Assembly: GCF_001591485.1 (NCBI RefSeq)
Contig: NZ_BCUZ01000002.1
Span: forward strand, 1-64,000
DNA length: 64,000 nucleotides
From: Neobacillus fumarioli NBRC 102428
Lineage (GTDB): Bacteria > Bacillota > Bacilli > Bacillales > Cytobacillaceae
Reading direction: 5' to 3'
Of this stretch, positions 34,641 to 42,551 are shown in pieces; position 1 is the first letter of the stretch, and each line of letters starts with the position of its first letter. Under the pieces are notes generated by a model that saw nothing but the letters and a program-made list of their open reading frames with translations, had not been told where the DNA came from and searched no databases. The translations under genes were made by a program, and so were the position numbers.

Positions 34641-37385
34641 TTAATATACCGGCTGCATCCCTTTTCCCGCCACGGTCATCCATTCGAATTGGCGCAGGCG
34701 GACATTAAACAGTGTTAATGGATCACGGAATATTTCCGGATTGGTGTTTAGTTTCGTTAGCATCTCCTGATTCGCCGATATTTCCTTCTGCGCTTCTTCT
34801 GCAGCATTATTTAAAATATTCATCGGCTGTTTGAAAAACATTGAAACGTCCCGTTCCAAAGAATCTTCCAGCAAGGCAAACGGCCTGAAAAACTGGCGGC
34901 TGACTTCCTTGGCGATCTCAGCATAATCTTCGTTTTCTACAAAGGCCTTATATTTGTTATAAAGCATCGCTTTGTTTTGTGATAAAGCTCCAAATAGCTT
35001 ACCGGCACTTTTTAATAAAAATTGCGATGGTGTTCGGCGCAGCATAATATTAACAAAGTCCAAATGGAAACGGCTAGTCAATCGGTCAGTATCCCGGCGC
35101 CAATCATCCAGTACCTTAAAATCACACTCTAGCACAAGCCGTTCTTCCCCGTATAAACTGTTAAAACCTTCAGCCCGGTCGTTTAAATATTCTTGAGCTT
35201 CCACAAATTCCTCTTTACAGCTATCTATCCATTCCCCTAAGGAGCGGCAGTATACCGGCATGACTTGATACTCTAAGTAATCCTGAAGCCGCTTATTCAT
35301 TTCCTCATTAAGCTCGATATGAATTTTACTGAAATTACTATCCTCTTTTACTAAAGCGGAACATTCTTTTAAAATCTTTGGAACTTGTGTAGCAATTTCC
35401 TTTTCAATCGTTTCTTTAATAGAGCGGTAAGAATTAGCCACGACTTCTGTTTTTTGTGAAACAGTATCTCGTAATTGATGAATAGCACCCGTTAACTTCG
35501 CAAGCATTTCTTCGTTCCAGCGGATGGTCTCGGCTAGCTGATTTTCTAAATCGATCCGTTTTTGCAGCATGCCGGCAATTGTAATCCGGATAAAATACAA
35601 AAGTTTTGCCAGCCTTTTATCGGCGATGTTTCTCGTATTTTTAATCGAATCGATAAATGCCTTTAATCCGCTTAATTGCTGGTTTCGATCATATCGAGAA
35701 GAAAATGCAAATATCTTGGCATCCGGCAAGGCGGCGCGAATAAGTGATTTTGTCTCTTGGATGACCTCCTGCTCATTCACAACAGTATCCATCTTGTTTA
35801 TTAGGAAATGAATAGGAATATCCGGTGCAAGCTCACCAATCTCAGCAATAGCTTCTTGTTCTTTTTCGGTAAAAGGAGCATTCGCATCAAGGACAAACAG
35901 GATGGTATCTGCCACTTGAAGGTTTTTCAGTACCTCATAGCGCTCATTACGGGATCCCTTTAAACCAGGTGTATCAATAAATGCGACCTGATTCTCCTTC
36001 AAGAATGAATTTGGCATTCCAAATTCAATAATGGAGTCTAATGCACGGCGGAGCCGGTCCATACGTTCTTGAAAACCAGCAAACCCGGAAAGTCTAGTAA
36101 TTTCTCGGTCGGTTATTTCTGTAATTTCTAATTCTTCAGCATCTTTAAACAAAACGACGGATGTTGTCGGACCATCCTGCAAATATTCTCCAAGAATCGT
36201 ATTTAGGAATGTTGATTTGCCGCTGCCGCTAAGCCCTGTCACAAGTACGTGCCGGGTTTCAAAATCAATGAGCTGCTCAACGATCCATTGCACACGATTA
36301 TTTTCACCCATTTCATGATTCTCTGCCCATTTGATAATAGAATCAAAAAGTGTCAGGCACTCCTCCAACTCATCCATATCCGTTTCCGTTACACTAAGAA
36401 GATTTTCTGCCTCTTTAACAATAGTTTGGCTGATCGCTGCTGGAAATAGTTCATTCCATGAAAGAACTGCAGCTGATGCAACAACAATATTTTTTGAATC
36501 CGCAATCCGAAGCCAATTCGTCAACAGGTCAGGAATAAATTCCTGAAGCATTTGAATAAAATATTTGCCGTTAATGAAACTGAAATACGTATCCTTATGC
36601 AGCCGTGAAACTTCTGTCCAATCAAAGCTACGTTCTAAGTCCAGGTTCAAGAGCAGTTGATTGATTTCTTTAATCCAAGTAAAATAGGATTCTTCATGTT
36701 TATAACTGTTCCAAAAAGCCGATATAAGCTGTTCAAATTTTTTCTTATCTACCTGATATAGCTGAACAAACGCTTGTGTGAAATAAGATGGTGCATGACT
36801 TTTCGTCACACCTTTTTCCACATAAGTTTGAAGGATATCAAACCACTCCAGTGACTCGGTTCGGATCGCTTCATTTACAGCGAGTTCAATTGCGTTATTC
36901 CAATCCTTTTGCTTTTCAAAAAAGGTACGGGCAATGGCCGTAACACTGGGATAATCAGGATTGGCAGCGATGGTTTTCTTAATAACTGAAACAGCTGAAT
37001 CAAATTTGTCTTTTACAATGTAAAGCGAAAATAACTTTAACGCTATTTCCGTGGTTAATGTCAAATTATCCGTTTCAATCGTTGTATAAATATCCTCAGC
37101 CGTTGACAGCATCCCAAGCTCAAAGTAGGCATCCGCCGTATTTTTCCGCGCCCATGGTTTCAGCTCACCATCGATATTCTCCCATTTAAAAATAGCGGCT
37201 TCAAAATCTTTATGATGAAAATATACTTCTCCTTGAGCAAAACGGATCGAAGATAATTCCGGGATATCCTTTCGCGCTTCTTCCTGAAAAGCGTCACCTA
37301 AAATACGAATAGGGTGGATCTCCTCATGTTCATTTATAAACATTTTGTAATAGCTCTTCTGTTTCAACTGTTCTTCCATTGTCAT
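34641..37385 (-). CDS. Dynamin-family GTPase with N-terminal TPR-like helical region
   Basis: A 914-residue protein. Residues 1-370 are helical and repeat-like, resembling tetratricopeptide repeats. The GTPase domain follows: G1 GLSGSGKST at 384-392, G3 DTPGLKG at about 471, G4 NKMD at 530-533. From about 610 on there are long amphipathic helices and coiled coils like the stalk of bacterial dynamin-like proteins. It probably binds GTP and remodels or tethers membranes. The ATG at 37385 is backed by GGAGGGA; a TTG at 37400 overlaps that site. It is not the DynA type, which has two fused GTPase units. Confidence 0.8.
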   Translation of the reverse strand: MTMEEQLKQKSYYKMFINEHEEIHPIRILGDAFQEEARKDIPELSSIRFAQGEVYFHHKDFEAAIFKWENIDGELKPWARKNTADAYFELGMLSTAEDIYTTIETDNLTLTTEIALKLFSLYIVKDKFDSAVSVIKKTIAANPDYPSVTAIARTFFEKQKDWNNAIELAVNEAIRTESLEWFDILQTYVEKGVTKSHAPSYFTQAFVQLYQVDKKKFEQLISAFWNSYKHEESYFTWIKEINQLLLNLDLERSFDWTEVSRLHKDTYFSFINGKYFIQMLQEFIPDLLTNWLRIADSKNIVVASAAVLSWNELFPAAISQTIVKEAENLLSVTETDMDELEECLTLFDSIIKWAENHEMGENNRVQWIVEQLIDFETRHVLVTGLSGSGKSTFLNTILGEYLQDGPTTSVVLFKDAEELEITEITDREITRLSGFAGFQERMDRLRRALDSIIEFGMPNSFLKENQVAFIDTPGLKGSRNERYEVLKNLQVADTILFVLDANAPFTEKEQEAIAEIGELAPDIPIHFLINKMDTVVNEQEVIQETKSLIRAALPDAKIFAFSSRYDRNQQLSGLKAFIDSIKNTRNIADKRLAKLLYFIRITIAGMLQKRIDLENQLAETIRWNEEMLAKLTGAIHQLRDTVSQKTEVVANSYRSIKETIEKEIATQVPKILKECSALVKEDSNFSKIHIELNEEMNKRLQDYLEYQVMPVYCRSLGEWIDSCKEEFVEAQEYLNDRAEGFNSLYGEERLVLECDFKVLDDWRRDTDRLTSRFHLDFVNIMLRRTPSQFLLKSAGKLFGALSQNKAMLYNKYKAFVENEDYAEIAKEVSRQFFRPFALLEDSLERDVSMFFKQPMNILNNAAEEAQKEISANQEMLTKLNTNPEIFRDPLTLFNVRLRQFEWMTVAGKGMQPVY

Positions 37386-37942
37386 TACTTTTCCCTCCAA
37401 ACACGCTATACTATGTCATTCATATGGAAAAGAGACATAATTATTCCTTATATGATTCGAATGAAATTCATATTTTAAGTCTCAATGATAGGATTCTAGC
37501 AAAGGAATTTGTTTAAAAGATTTCATTTCTGTTTCAATTTGGCAACAAACGACGAAGGTACGTAATAATTAGAATGATTCTTCCATTTCTATTATCCCTC
37601 AAAAGATCATAAGTTTAAAGATTTTCAGAAATTTGGTTTGAAACCTTAGAAAAGCGCAAGCGTCTTGGTCAGCTTGCCTGCTTCTCCGAATAATCCTCCT
37701 TGTAGGCATACGACGAACTGAACATAAGCCTCGTCGACTGGCGAGCACGATAGGCGGTTCATGAGGCGTAGTTACACTTATGTCTGATAGGCAAGTTATA
37801 CTTTCCCAAAAGTAAATGTTTTTATGGTGTGATGAGGAAGAAATTTATTGAAAATACAATGTTAAGTTTTCTAACGAATCCCATGACAAATAAGCAAATT
37901 TTATATAAATTTTTCCATATAATAAAAGAAAGGAAGATTAAT
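37386..37942. other. Long intergenic region between the dynamin-like gene and two tiny genes
   Basis: It holds the 150-bp structured repeat at 37648-37799. The remainder is AT-rich and I see no supported gene. An open frame from 37829 runs into the small gene at 37943 but has no ribosome site of its own. Confidence 0.5.
37648..37799. repeat. Large imperfect palindrome, likely dispersed repeat
   Basis: It opens with GAAAAGCGCAAGCG, and CTTGCCT (37673-37679) pairs with AGGCAAG (37789-37795). Inside, ACATAAGCCTC pairs with GAGGC and CTTATGT. A similar element with the opening GAAAAGCGGAAGCG lies at 45144-45289. GC content is above the surroundings. Confidence 0.6.
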
Positions 37943-38080
37943 ATGCACCAAAATGAAGCTATAAAATTGGCAGAAGCCATCCTTCGATTAGACGAATTAA
38001 GAGATGAGTTATATGAAGAACTGATGAAAATAATGGGTTCAAAAGGGAGTGAACTTTTAAGAACACTGCAAAATTGCTAA
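37943..38080 (+). CDS. Small helical protein of unknown function
   Basis: A 45-residue product beginning MHQNEAIKLAEAILRLDELRD, rich in Leu, Glu and Lys and almost wholly helical by composition. AAAGGAAG lies six bases before the ATG. It is followed 23 bases later by an FbpA-like small gene, so the two are probably co-transcribed. I do not recognise a family; a heptad-like pattern would fit a small coiled-coil or adaptor. Confidence 0.55.
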   Translation: MHQNEAIKLAEAILRLDELRDELYEELMKIMGSKGSELLRTLQNC

Positions 38081-38103
38081 GTCAAACGCATAAGGAGGCT
38101 GCA

Positions 38104-38274
38104 ATGTCAACAAATCACTTGCGAACAGGTCTGGAACGTCTTAAAAATTTTTATCAAAAAAAATTAATAAAAACTGACCTTTACACGGTGCAAGAGCTTT
38201 GTTCTTTAACAGTCAGCGAGCTGGCAGAGCTATACAAAAAGTCAATTCCCCAAACATCTTCACCAAAAAAATGA
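38104..38274 (+). CDS. FbpA-like small basic protein
   Basis: A 56-residue basic protein. The stretch LKNFYQKKLIKTDLYTVQEL followed by LTVSELAELYK resembles the Fur-regulated basic protein A domain (helix, KLI-x-GIY, LYELTLSELE pattern). In B. subtilis FbpA acts with small RNA FsrA in iron sparing. The similarity is partial, and I found no Fur box upstream, so iron control is not supported here. AAGGAGG lies five bases before the ATG. Confidence 0.55.
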   Translation: MSTNHLRTGLERLKNFYQKKLIKTDLYTVQELCSLTVSELAELYKKSIPQTSSPKK

Positions 38275-38311
38275 CTACATTCAAGCAAAATAGTACCATT
38301 TTTTGTGGTTG

Positions 38312-38328
38312 TGTGAGAAACTCTAACA
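38312..38328 (+). promoter_or_regulatory. GlnR/TnrA box upstream of tnrA
   Basis: TGTGAGAAACTCTAACA fits TGTNA-N7-TNACA exactly. A possible -10 (TATATT, 38351-38356) puts the site centre near -43, where TnrA acts as an activator. This suggests autoregulation, as in B. subtilis. Confidence 0.75.
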
Positions 38329-38381
38329 TAAAACGTTAAAAAAAGTAAACTATATTAACAGGAGTGTGGTGAACCAACATA

Positions 38382-38720
38382 ATGGGAAGTGATTCATCTT
38401 ATAAAGATAGAAAAGTTATTACCATCGGGATTGTCAGAGAATTAACCGGTCTTTCCGAAAGACAAATTCGTTATTATGAAGAACGAAGACTCATTTTTCC
38501 TGAAAGGACCCCCGGCGGAAGCCGGAGGTATTCCTTTTCAGATGTTGAATTATTAGTAGAAATAGCCAATAAAATTGAAGATGGTGTCCAAACGCATGAA
38601 ATTAGAAAGGAAATGCTACGAAAAGAGAAACTGCAAAACCAGGAAGAGCTTAAAAGACAAATGATTCAAGGACAGTTAAATGCCCAATTCGGTTTACGCA
38701 ATGGCCCTTCTTCCCGATAG
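38382..38720 (+). CDS. tnrA: MerR-family nitrogen regulator TnrA
   Basis: A 112-residue regulator with a MerR-type winged helix: ISIGIV-like [31 protein letters not shown], then [21 protein letters not shown]. The short C-terminal tail [12 protein letters not shown] matches the TnrA region that senses feedback-inhibited glutamine synthetase, not the longer GlnR tail. TnrA activates and represses nitrogen genes under nitrogen limitation. GGTGA lies nine bases before the ATG. An exact TnrA box upstream and two before amtB nearby fit the assignment. No glnA follows, which also argues against GlnR. Confidence 0.93.
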   Translation: MGSDSSYKDRKVITIGIVRELTGLSERQIRYYEERRLIFPERTPGGSRRYSFSDVELLVEIANKIEDGVQTHEIRKEMLRKEKLQNQEELKRQMIQGQLNAQFGLRNGPSSR

Positions 38721-38743
38721 AACGGAAGTCGGGCTTCTTTTTT
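38704..38743 (+). terminator. Terminator of tnrA
   Basis: GCCCTTCTTCC and GGAAGTCGGGC form a stem that overlaps the tnrA stop, followed by TTCTTTTTT. Confidence 0.78.
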
Positions 38744-38786
38744 GTCCAAAGCATTAGACTGTTTTTATAAAAAAGTCGTTCCTGAT

Positions 38787-38940
38787 TAGGACCTAAATGT
38801 TGATAAAGACCATGATATTCTGGAAAGAGCAAGTGAAAGATGCAGAAGTCATCGCCTGCTGTAAAAAAGCCTTGAAGACTTTTGCCTAACACCTGATTCA
38901 TAAATTTGCCACTATAAGCCCCCTCCTGACTTTTATCCTT
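38787..38940 (+). pseudogene. Decayed N-terminal fragment of a D-2-hydroxyacid dehydrogenase
   Basis: Reading frame by frame gives VVPD, a TAG, DLNVDKDHDI, then after a shift WKEQVKDAEVIACCKKALKTF, then after another shift CLTPDS and a TAA. This parallels the intact dehydrogenase at 31370 (IIPDWELVVGKDKNVWQ, DAEVIAGWKRGLEEFCLVPDSK) in order and spacing. Two stops and two frameshifts in about 110 bases show an old remnant. A long open frame on the opposite strand over this stretch is a shadow. Confidence 0.7.
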
Positions 38941-38949
38941 CAAAAACAA

Positions 38950-38966
38950 TGTTAGATTTCCTTACA
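38950..38966 (+). promoter_or_regulatory. GlnR/TnrA box upstream of amtB (activator position)
   Basis: TGTTAGATTTCCTTACA fits TGTNA-N7-TNACA exactly. A -10-like TAAAAAT lies about 40 bases downstream, so the box centre would be near -49, the position known for TnrA activation of nrgA in B. subtilis. Confidence 0.78.
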
Positions 38967-39015
38967 CAATTATAGATTCTTTGCTGCAATCATGTAAAAA
39001 TACAACTATGTTGAT

Positions 39016-39032
39016 TGTTATGAAAATTAACA
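39016..39032 (+). promoter_or_regulatory. Second GlnR/TnrA box just before the amtB ribosome site
   Basis: TGTTATGAAAATTAACA also fits the consensus exactly. It ends 20 bases before the ATG, so it probably lies inside the transcribed leader and would act as a repressor site. Confidence 0.65.
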
Positions 39033-39052
39033 TAATTATAAGGGGGAGAACA

Positions 39053-40297
39053 ATGAATATTGACTTTTTATTGAATAGCATATGGGTCATGTTAGGTGCA
39101 GTCCTTGTTATTTTAATGATCGGCGGCTTTATTCTTTTGGAAACGGGCTCCACACGAATGAAAAATGCGGGACACATCGCCGGGAAAACCCTTCTAACCT
39201 TTAGCATCGGATCCATTCTGTTTTGGGCTGTCGGTTTCGCTTTAGCTTTCGGCAAAGGAAATGCGCTGATTGGTCTTTCCGGCTTCTTTTATTCCGGATA
39301 TGACTTAAAAGGATTATCACTTTCTGGTGCCGTCTACTTTTTATTTCAACTTGCCTTTGCCGGCATTTCCTTAACCATTGCATTTGGAGGTTTTGCTGAA
39401 CGGGCAAAGCTGGGCGCCTATTTAGCTTTCGCGGTTTTATTTTCCGTATTTGTTTATCCGCCAATCGCTCATTGGATTTGGGGAGGCGGCTGGCTGGCAG
39501 AGCATGGAAGTCAGGATTTTGCGGGTTCTACTGTCGTTCATTTAACAGGGGCCATGGCGGCATTTGCTGCAACCATCATTCTTAAACCAAGGATTGGCAA
39601 ATACAATAAAGATGGGTCAGCCAATCATCTTGCAGGACATAATCAAGTTTTCACTGCCTTGAGTGTTTTGCTTTTATGGGTGGGCTGGTTTGGGTTTAAT
39701 GCCGGAAGTACATTAAGTGCCGACAAGGCCTTCTTTGGCTTCGTTGCTCTCAATACAAATCTTGGTGCGGCTGCCGGGACAGTTTCAGCAATGATCATTT
39801 CCTGGTTGGTGATGGGAAAGGCAGATGTTCCAATGATGTTAAACGGTGCCCTTGCAGGTTTAGTGGCCATTACCGCTTCCTGCGGATTTGTCGATCCATG
39901 GGCAGCTGTTGTCATTGGCTTCATCGCCGGCATTCTGGTTTTTTATAGTATTCGTTTCTTTGAAAACAGAAAGATCGATGATCCAATTGCCGCGCTGTCT
40001 GTCCATGGAACAGCGGGAGTTTGGGGCACTTTATCCAACGGCCTCTTTGCAACCAAAGCATTAGCTTCCGTTGGCAAACCAGGACTGTTTTACGGCGGCG
40101 GTTTTCATCAGCTCGGTATTCAAGCCATAGGAGTCGTGACATGCGGGGTTTTTGCCTTCATTGTTTCTTACATCCTTCTATTGATCATCAAAGCAGCTAT
40201 GAATGGTATTCGCGTAACAGAAGAGGAAGAAATAATCGGCCTTGATATGAGCGAACATGGGAGTTACGGGTACCCTGAATTAGTAAAAGCAGAATGA
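39053..40297 (+). CDS. amtB: Ammonium transporter AmtB (NrgA)
   Basis: A 414-residue membrane protein of the Amt family with eleven expected helices. Conserved pieces are GGFILLETGSTRMKNAGHI, HWIWGGGWLAEHG, DFAGSTVVHLTGAMAAF with the first pore His region, and VDPWAAVVIGFIAGILVF and LSVHGTAGVWGTLSNGLFA with the second. It brings ammonium into the cell under nitrogen limitation. The ATG at 39053 follows AGGGGGAG. Two TnrA boxes precede it. In B. subtilis the PII gene nrgB (glnK) follows nrgA; here no PII gene follows within the window. Confidence 0.94.
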   Translation: MNIDFLLNSIWVMLGAVLVILMIGGFILLETGSTRMKNAGHIAGKTLLTFSIGSILFWAVGFALAFGKGNALIGLSGFFYSGYDLKGLSLSGAVYFLFQLAFAGISLTIAFGGFAERAKLGAYLAFAVLFSVFVYPPIAHWIWGGGWLAEHGSQDFAGSTVVHLTGAMAAFAATIILKPRIGKYNKDGSANHLAGHNQVFTALSVLLLWVGWFGFNAGSTLSADKAFFGFVALNTNLGAAAGTVSAMIISWLVMGKADVPMMLNGALAGLVAITASCGFVDPWAAVVIGFIAGILVFYSIRFFENRKIDDPIAALSVHGTAGVWGTLSNGLFATKALASVGKPGLFYGGGFHQLGIQAIGVVTCGVFAFIVSYILLLIIKAAMNGIRVTEEEEIIGLDMSEHGSYGYPELVKAE

Positions 40298-40315
40298 ACA
40301 AAAGACCGCCGACTG

Positions 40316-40361
40316 GCGAGTCCGTTACGACAGTTTATTAGCTGCAGTTAAATGGACTCGC
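40316..40361 (+). repeat. Stem-loop downstream of amtB
   Basis: GCGAGTCC (40316-40323) and GGACTCGC (40354-40361) form a perfect 8-bp stem around 30 bases. The adjoining GACTGGCGAG is shared with the repeat at about 37737-37745. There is no T-run, so its role as terminator is uncertain. A second small hairpin (TCCCCC/GGGGGA, 40420-40440) follows. Confidence 0.55.
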
Positions 40362-40473
40362 AGGAAAAAGATAAATTTATACTTCTGTTAAAAGAATTGC
40401 ATAGGTTCATGAGAAACCCTCCCCCTGTTTCTATGGGGGATTCTGCTTATTATTGGAAAGGGGAAATGCGAGC

Positions 40474-41451
40474 ATGGGTTATTTAAAAATCAGGAATTAC
40501 CGGGAACAAAAAATCGGCGAAGCAGCTTGTGACCATTTCACATTAAACCTGCTTCATGACGATATTATGAAGCGTACAATTAACCTGGCGATTGAGATGA
40601 TCACCAATCAATCCGGCCCCCTCCCCTGTCCTTTTTCCTTCTTTGTCATGGGGAGCTCCGGACGCTGTGAACAATCTGTTTGGAGTGACCAGGACCATGG
40701 CTTGATTTACTATGAACAAAGTGATGGAGTAAAAAGCTATTTTTGGCAGTTGGGAAAAGAAATTTCAAAAGGATTAAATGCTGCAGGTTATCAGTATTGT
40801 GACGGCGGTGTAATGGCAAGTAATCTCTTATGGTGTAAATCACTTTCTGAATGGCAAGCACAATTATCAAAATGGATAGAAGAATCCAGTTGGGAATCTA
40901 TCCGCTATTTACTAATTTTTATCGACGCAAGGACGATTTTTGGCGAGAACGATTATGTTGAAATATTAAAAAAACAAATCTTCCAAACTGAAAACAAAGC
41001 AGCACTAATGACTAAGTTTTTAACTAATTCAATGCATCTAAAAAAAGGCATCAATTTATTAGGTCAGCTTTTAACCGAAACACACGGTCCATACGCTGGT
41101 TCACTCAATCTAAAAGAAATCGGTATTTTCCCTTATGTAAGTGCTGCAAGACTGCTTGCTGTAAAAGAGAATCTGCTGGAGACTTCCACACTATCACGGC
41201 TCTCCAGTATTCCAGAAACATTAATGTCTGCCGAAAAGAAGAAATTATATAAAAATCAGTTTTTGCAGCTGCTGCACTTCCGTCTAATGTATTGTCGACA
41301 TACAGACTATCACTCCGGCCATTATTTGCCCGTCAGCAAATTATCAAAAGAGGATATTAAAAGGGTCAAGGAGATCATCAAAAATGGTTCTGCCTTGTTT
41401 CATTCCGTTAGAAAGGGACTCGAAAAGGGAGATTCCAATGGGCATAAATGA
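40474..41451 (+). CDS. DUF294 nucleotidyltransferase-like protein
   Basis: A 325-residue protein with the DUF294 nucleotidyltransferase core, MGSSGRCEQSVWSDQDHGLIY, in which GSSGR and the D-x-D pair resemble the active site of GlnD-type enzymes, followed by the DUF294 C-terminal helical domain. CBS domains seen in some relatives are absent. The ATG at 40474 has AAAGGGG ten bases upstream; the frame is open to a TTG at 40453. Its end overlaps the exonuclease gene by 14 bases, so the pair is translationally linked. Substrate unknown. Its place behind amtB without a PII gene is suggestive only. Confidence 0.8.
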   Translation: MGYLKIRNYREQKIGEAACDHFTLNLLHDDIMKRTINLAIEMITNQSGPLPCPFSFFVMGSSGRCEQSVWSDQDHGLIYYEQSDGVKSYFWQLGKEISKGLNAAGYQYCDGGVMASNLLWCKSLSEWQAQLSKWIEESSWESIRYLLIFIDARTIFGENDYVEILKKQIFQTENKAALMTKFLTNSMHLKKGINLLGQLLTETHGPYAGSLNLKEIGIFPYVSAARLLAVKENLLETSTLSRLSSIPETLMSAEKKKLYKNQFLQLLHFRLMYCRHTDYHSGHYLPVSKLSKEDIKRVKEIIKNGSALFHSVRKGLEKGDSNGHK

Positions 41452-42172
41452 AATCAGCCAATTCTTCAGACAATTTTCCGGAAAACTTGGAGCTAATATT
41501 TATGCAGGGTTCAACGGGCCAACCTCACCGCAGCAGCTAGCTTTTTTAAGGGCACTGCAAAAAGAAGTCCGGCAAAATAGCAGCCTTGACACTCCGTTGA
41601 ATAAATTAAAAGCAGTAGTTTTCGATCTCGAAACGACAGGATTTCATCCGGAAAAAGGAGATCAAGTCATTTCGATCGGTGCCATTAAAATGTTGGGTTA
41701 TCGTATAGATGAGGAAGAAACCTTTTACTCTTTACTAAAATCCGACTGTCCGCTGCCCATCGAAATTTCCTCCTTAACCAACATCCGAAACGAAGACTTG
41801 CAAAGAGCTCCAAATGCTTTGAATGTCTTATTACAATTTTTTAAATATATAAAAAGTGATCTGCTTGTCGCACACCACTCGAAGCATGAGCAGGCATTTA
41901 TGCAAAAATTAACGAGAGATTTGCTGCGAACAAAATTCGAACATCGAATCGTTGATACTTCCTTTTTAATCCGGATTGCCGACCCCTCGATTAAGTCATG
42001 GACCCTTGAAGAAGTTTGCGAAAAAAATGGGATTGAAATCAAAAACCGTCATCATGCCCTGGGTGACGCCATCATGACAGCACATGTCTGGAGCTGTTAT
42101 TTACAGAAAGCAGAAGCGAAAGGATTTAAAAACCTAAGAGAAGTTTATGAATATTTGGCACGAAATGAATAA
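41438..42172 (+). CDS. DEDDh 3'-5' exonuclease (DNA polymerase III epsilon-like)
   Basis: A 244-residue protein. The exonuclease motifs are ExoI VFDLETTGFHP, ExoII LLVAHHSKHEQAFM and ExoIII HHALGDAIMTAHVW, giving the acidic DEDD set and the final His. It removes nucleotides from 3' ends of DNA or RNA; no polymerase domain is attached. About 60 residues precede the nuclease domain. AGGGAG lies before the ATG, inside the end of the DUF294 gene. DUF294-exonuclease pairs recur in bacteria, but what they do together is not known to me. Confidence 0.85.
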   Translation: MGINEISQFFRQFSGKLGANIYAGFNGPTSPQQLAFLRALQKEVRQNSSLDTPLNKLKAVVFDLETTGFHPEKGDQVISIGAIKMLGYRIDEEETFYSLLKSDCPLPIEISSLTNIRNEDLQRAPNALNVLLQFFKYIKSDLLVAHHSKHEQAFMQKLTRDLLRTKFEHRIVDTSFLIRIADPSIKSWTLEEVCEKNGIEIKNRHHALGDAIMTAHVWSCYLQKAEAKGFKNLREVYEYLARNE

Positions 42173-42347
42173 ATATTCACATGAAAACTACTGCCATGTT
42201 CTGATTCCAATAAATAGAAAATGATCAAAACAACATCGCTTCGTTTCCACATTTCCAATTAAAACCCAATATCCATGCTTTGTTTTATGCACCTCAAAAA
42301 ATTTTCTTAATTTTTTTATACCTTACTTAACCTTAATATGACAAGGT

Positions 42348-42361
42348 TGTAAACGCTACCA
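42348..42361 (+). promoter_or_regulatory. Candidate cre (CcpA) site upstream of ilvE
   Basis: TGTAAACGCTACCA matches the catabolite-responsive consensus at all but one position. It lies about 78 bases before the probable transcript start, where CcpA activates rather than represses, as for the B. subtilis ilv-leu operon. Confidence 0.6.
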
Positions 42362-42397
42362 TATATTTTGACTAATTTGAATTATCTGATTTTTGTG

Positions 42398-42426
42398 TTG
42401 ACCATGTCTGTAAATGGTTGTATGAT
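42398..42426 (+). promoter_or_regulatory. Sigma-A promoter of ilvE-ilvD
   Basis: TTGACC and TATGAT are separated by 17 bases. About 118 bases of leader follow with two small hairpins (AGCCG/CGGCT and CTGAG/CTCAG). AATTATCTGATTTTT at about 42379-42393 resembles a CodY box (11 of 15). Confidence 0.65.
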
Positions 42427-42551
42427 AATCGTCAATAAGTACTAATTCAGCAAAGCCGCTATTCATTTTCTTGAACGGCTGAGTTTAGACAATGCTCAGT
42501 TAAAAAATGAATATTTAATTCTAATGGCGTGTTTATACAAAAGGAGTGGTC

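Noticed and set aside
38650-38949. A 99-codon minus-strand open frame with protein-like sequence between tnrA and amtB
   Set aside because: It runs antisense to the end of tnrA and to the dehydrogenase remnant, and has no ribosome site. The plus-strand similarity explains the region better.
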